The position numbers were made by a program, and so were the translations under genes. This document shows positions 7,001-7,923 of a stretch of 7,923 bases of DNA, piece after piece. The notes beneath the pieces were generated by a model, which saw nothing but the letters and a program-made list of their open reading frames with translations, made no database searches and was not told where the DNA came from. The DNA comes from Bacteroidaceae bacterium (GTDB taxonomy: Bacteria; Bacteroidota; Bacteroidia; Bacteroidales; Bacteroidaceae). Within the stretch, counting starts at the first letter, position 1. Each line of letters opens with the position of its first letter. The stretch is from positions 1-7,923 of the forward strand of contig JAFYYO010000436.1 in assembly GCA_017557475.1 (NCBI GenBank), written 5' to 3'.

Positions 7001-7923
7001 TATTGTCTTGACTTGATGGATCTCCGCTTCTCTGAAGACGGACGTCTCTTCGTAGCTCGTTCTGGTGCTGCAAGCAACAGTTCTGTTTGGGAAATCAATC
7101 CTGAGGACCTCAACGAGCCTTGGAAGCCTGTCTTCACAGGTGGCGAGCTCGACTTGGCTACTGGTATCACCTATGTTGGTGACGATGAACAGAACCGTAT
7201 GGCTATCAGCTTGGCTGTAGAAGGTGCAGGTGAAGACCTGAAGCTCTACGTCTTGGGCGGACAGCGCAGCGATGGTAACTACAATACCACCGACTACAAC
7301 TGTGCTTACTACAACCTCGGAACTGCTACCGAATGGAGTGCTGCTCCTTCTGGCTATATTGAAGCTCTTGAGGGCGTATACACTATTAATCCTTATCAGT
7401 CAGGTATCTTTGCAGATGGTCAGGGTGGTCTTTGGTACATCCAGTATCGTTCTGAACCGACAGCCGAACTTCCAGCCATCAAGCACTTCAATGCTGAAGG
7501 CGAAGAAGACTACAGCGACACCCAAACTGCTACCACTAGTGGCAGAATCGTTGCAACTGCAGATGGTCAGTACATTGCTATTCCAAAGGGCAGCGGCAAG
7601 ATTGTCATCTACGAGACCAACTACGTGCCTATGGAGAACGGCAGGATCTTCCTGAATCCGAAGTACAACCTCTCTGTAGGTGAATCCAGCATTGCAAGTT
7701 TGGCATTCGACTATGCTAACAACTTGTATGTTGCTTCCGGTGGTACTGAAACCTTCAGCCGCTATGCTATCCCCAGCTGGAACGAGGACAAGGTGGTTGT
7801 TACTCCTGGTAACGGAATCGGTCTGGCTAGTGGTGACGTTAACCTTGACGGTACTGTCGACATTGCTGATGCTGTGAGCGTTCTGAACGCTATGGCAGGT
7901 CAGCAAGTTCCTGGCAATGCCGA
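1028..7923 (+). CDS. Giant secreted multidomain GLUG/beta-helix protein with Fn3-like, beta-propeller-like and dockerin-like regions (3' end outside window)
   Basis: One frame stays open for 2298 codons from ATG 1028 to the edge. Starting at the next Met (residue 11) would remove the basic SRK n-region of the signal peptide, so 1028 is preferred. Residues 1-23 are a Sec signal peptide with likely cleavage after AWA. Four modules follow, each with an entry segment, a GTFDGQGH-like turn (residues 84, 431, 762 and 1586), GLUG-type strands such as GGIVGR or GGVVGY, Asn-Cys turns, and a closing motif xLAxGExxYxLN...WxQTIGxDxxP (about 272-316, 610-660, 945-995 and 1764-1811). Modules 1 and 2 are followed by HQF...CxxCG knuckles (345-357 and 689-700). 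Residues 997-1152 and 1355-1520 look alpha-helical (FIVAR-like) and flank a jelly-roll-like binding domain (1158-1352; NGDFS...W, later WTGWGPFQLTY). An Ig/Fn3-like domain (1817-1905) and a propeller-like region (about 1906-2262) lead to a dockerin loop (D2270, N2272, D2274, D2278, D2281). No catalytic motif was recognised. The likely role is surface adhesion or glycan binding; function unproven. Confidence 0.96.
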   Translation, partial: MSRKLLNLCLMALFSVASTAAWALSDVNGVYQISSAADWEEFAALVNGGEVNACAVLTADIDTGIDGTMIGVADAQGQRYDGTFDGQGHTIKINLFPESQDTGLFRYIGWRAVIQNLKVTGTITTSSKFAGGIVGRGRGIVRNCWSDVVINSSVAGDATHGGIVAVGYSGTIVENCLAQTAIVGATTQNCGGVVGWAENPVNIVNCLVLSDECAFDLSTGLSRNIARNDSRVKAVDVETYNQDIYANRPGGACYNNYVTNDWGGSNPAVTVVATEDLADGRICYQLNNDQSHIGWVQTIGVDPFPVPAAFGNGQVYASEATDCDGKSEGDLTFSNEQGGGQSAAHQFDKYGICSVCGCFNFNYFDLDDPEKFDQTDRSVLLRSKEDFDVVEGMNRICNGFKLNLKLMNDIEYIAEDGKYIFNPSDWIDGNFNGQGHAVTIGMTDIGDHGGFLPEMAGNVENLILHGSITTNGTRTGSIAGEARMALVRNVFSDVDITTSIAGDNTSGGLFGWMGNIERHVENTIYAGTFTCPANAPYVRVGGFCGWAGSKTYFTNCAMLGNVIGAGDQSAQSDTENSASTSRNPGNIECENVYVVNPVTGRDVQDTDKYILYENESGIANGELAFFLNGKQSGLDRFFQVIGTDPEPMPIAKEGGLVYSASSSFSCDGTPLDAGGYTNDPSGEPVIPPHQFVNGWCVNCGKFDENFMTSVEGWFEISDGAELAWWSNYACSHPGTCAKLTDDIDMDGYMENFIPVTLFSGTFDGQAHTISNFVINSTGNDQGLIGSVVDGAVVKNVILDESCEIYAANYAGVIGTTDGTGTIYVTNVGFEGKVGVATRNAAGIVGVCSGGSMNMIITNCWVTGEITSGVESGAICGYSGSGSVVKNSWSTCQMPASAIYSSDSFTRGSAQVINCYEADIEGVDHNKQQHYNPTAASRLTITLPLEEVANGALCYNLNGKQFLDPSWYQTIGDDVHPYPFGEEHSIVIYGAEQYFSVLTDDDLEEVIPVIQNYEQENVEEVIATQSLIDALNAAIEAMSDSTTIASFANAMEDVKAAKAAVAENAAVYKAYIDKCEEIKAFLEGNQTFSGELRSTLEYYLSADVADEPDENNPLGTYEYVIDVHTATAEEIAAETERIAKWLADAIAADYKPGSDVSVLIPNGDFSKQNENWTGGFGNSFGETQNEEGKTFVGVEAWNVTGDQYQTVEGMKPGYYLVAINAAFRPSNNRYSYNYAAGVYANGIFNYFPTVYEDYTPVDEAEDGVNCNLSIKEAYDWPVYDDYQSESGEEGLIGYVVRGETGMAIAAKAGRYQVYTIAYVGEDGKLTIGIKNPGTHYGNDWTGWGPFQLTYCGEEAGDALSEVLENMVARALTIEEYKEYWFDIDNAAVAPNFPEALLVELEDAVSNVSTANTIEEKAALVQRFSDIFQAIYEGKQAYIALFNAASAAENIGSGNLALIEKDVNPDTGEEEWFETGEMLFSIEEENNLADLALEWLKAYQDGSYSTEEALAAANVSDPAITSVLPTKDEDGYYLISNPKQLAAYRAIAHYVDKTVKGKLVNDVDMAGIAMLPIGRGGDNAAHIYAGVFDGQGHALTNVYINDEYLDVPASLFYELQNATVKNLKLTGENHTSHQFTGGLTRWMSGNARVENCEIAVAMYFAPNLAGDASSGGVVGYNSSASSVIDNCLVNVHMVGESEGPIWYVGGVAGWSSASLQIKNTLILSQYENVGADGDNSRTTSRGTKATLSNVYVSQYFREAEGTLVTADQLASGETAWKLNGQTGDNAHWFQTLGVEATPHLFGDDVVYYYAGQYTNDKPNPQLNAFAYDLDAKLSGSNVNVTFKLNAEAEAAEVRFSNGYTKAVEGELTAGAYRVSVPTSELGSDPTALNFEIAVTGKGSLDVIRVGEPFKVWGPCGMAVNNNPASKGFGQVLLAESWVQDYVNGNNVYHTGDKVGALFAFDADFQPVNASDGTPGFYGGLDIAKETPLEIKDGYCLDLMDLRFSEDGRLFVARSGAASNSSVWEINPEDLNEPWKPVFTGGELDLATGITYVGDDEQNRMAISLAVEGAGEDLKLYVLGGQRSDGNYNTTDYNCAYYNLGTATEWSAAPSGYIEALEGVYTINPYQSGIFADGQGGLWYIQYRSEPTAELPAIKHFNAEGEEDYSDTQTATTSGRIVATADGQYIAIPKGSGKIVIYETNYVPMENGRIFLNPKYNLSVGESSIASLAFDYANNLYVASGGTETFSRYAIPSWNEDKVVVTPGNGIGLASGDVNLDGTVDIADAVSVLNAMAGQQVPGNA

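Noticed and set aside
7400..7906. Open frame of 168 codons on the - strand
   Set aside because: It is antisense to the propeller-like region and dockerin loop of the giant gene. It shows no family features and no start context.

Overview
The window looks like part of a Bacteroidales chromosome, most likely Prevotellaceae from a gut or rumen. The reasons are a textbook Bacteroidetes promoter (TTTG, 19 bp spacer, TAnnTTTG), an A/T-rich leader without a Shine-Dalgarno sequence, moderate GC, and very large modular secreted proteins built from GLUG-type beta-helix modules with dockerin-like tails. The genus is an inference; no housekeeping marker is present.

Layout, all on the + strand. (1) Positions 2-589 hold the 3' end of a surface-protein gene: the last part of a GLUG/beta-helix module, a conserved closing motif and two dockerin-like EF-hand repeats ending at the stop. 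(2) Positions 590-1027 are intergenic. They hold a bulged hairpin just after the stop, a strong intrinsic terminator, an array of four 22-bp tandem repeats with internal dyad symmetry, a pyrimidine-rich tract, and a promoter with leader. (3) From 1028 to the window edge one reading frame stays open for 2298 codons with no stop. This second giant secreted protein carries a signal peptide, four GLUG-type modules, an inserted helix/jelly-roll/helix block between modules 3 and 4, an Ig/Fn3-like domain, a beta-propeller-like region and the first of probably two dockerin-like repeats. The gene runs off the right edge, probably with only about 25 codons missing if its tail matches that of its neighbour.

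The two genes are paralogues. They share the final module type, its closing motif and the dockerin-like tail, but the upstream gene goes straight from module to dockerin whereas the downstream one has an Fn3-like and propeller segment between them. The terminator and the fresh promoter suggest they are transcribed separately. Both are expected to work at or outside the cell surface, in adhesion or in binding glycans or particles. No catalytic domain is recognisable in the visible part, so the exact function is unknown. All domain calls come from reading the translated sequence by eye.
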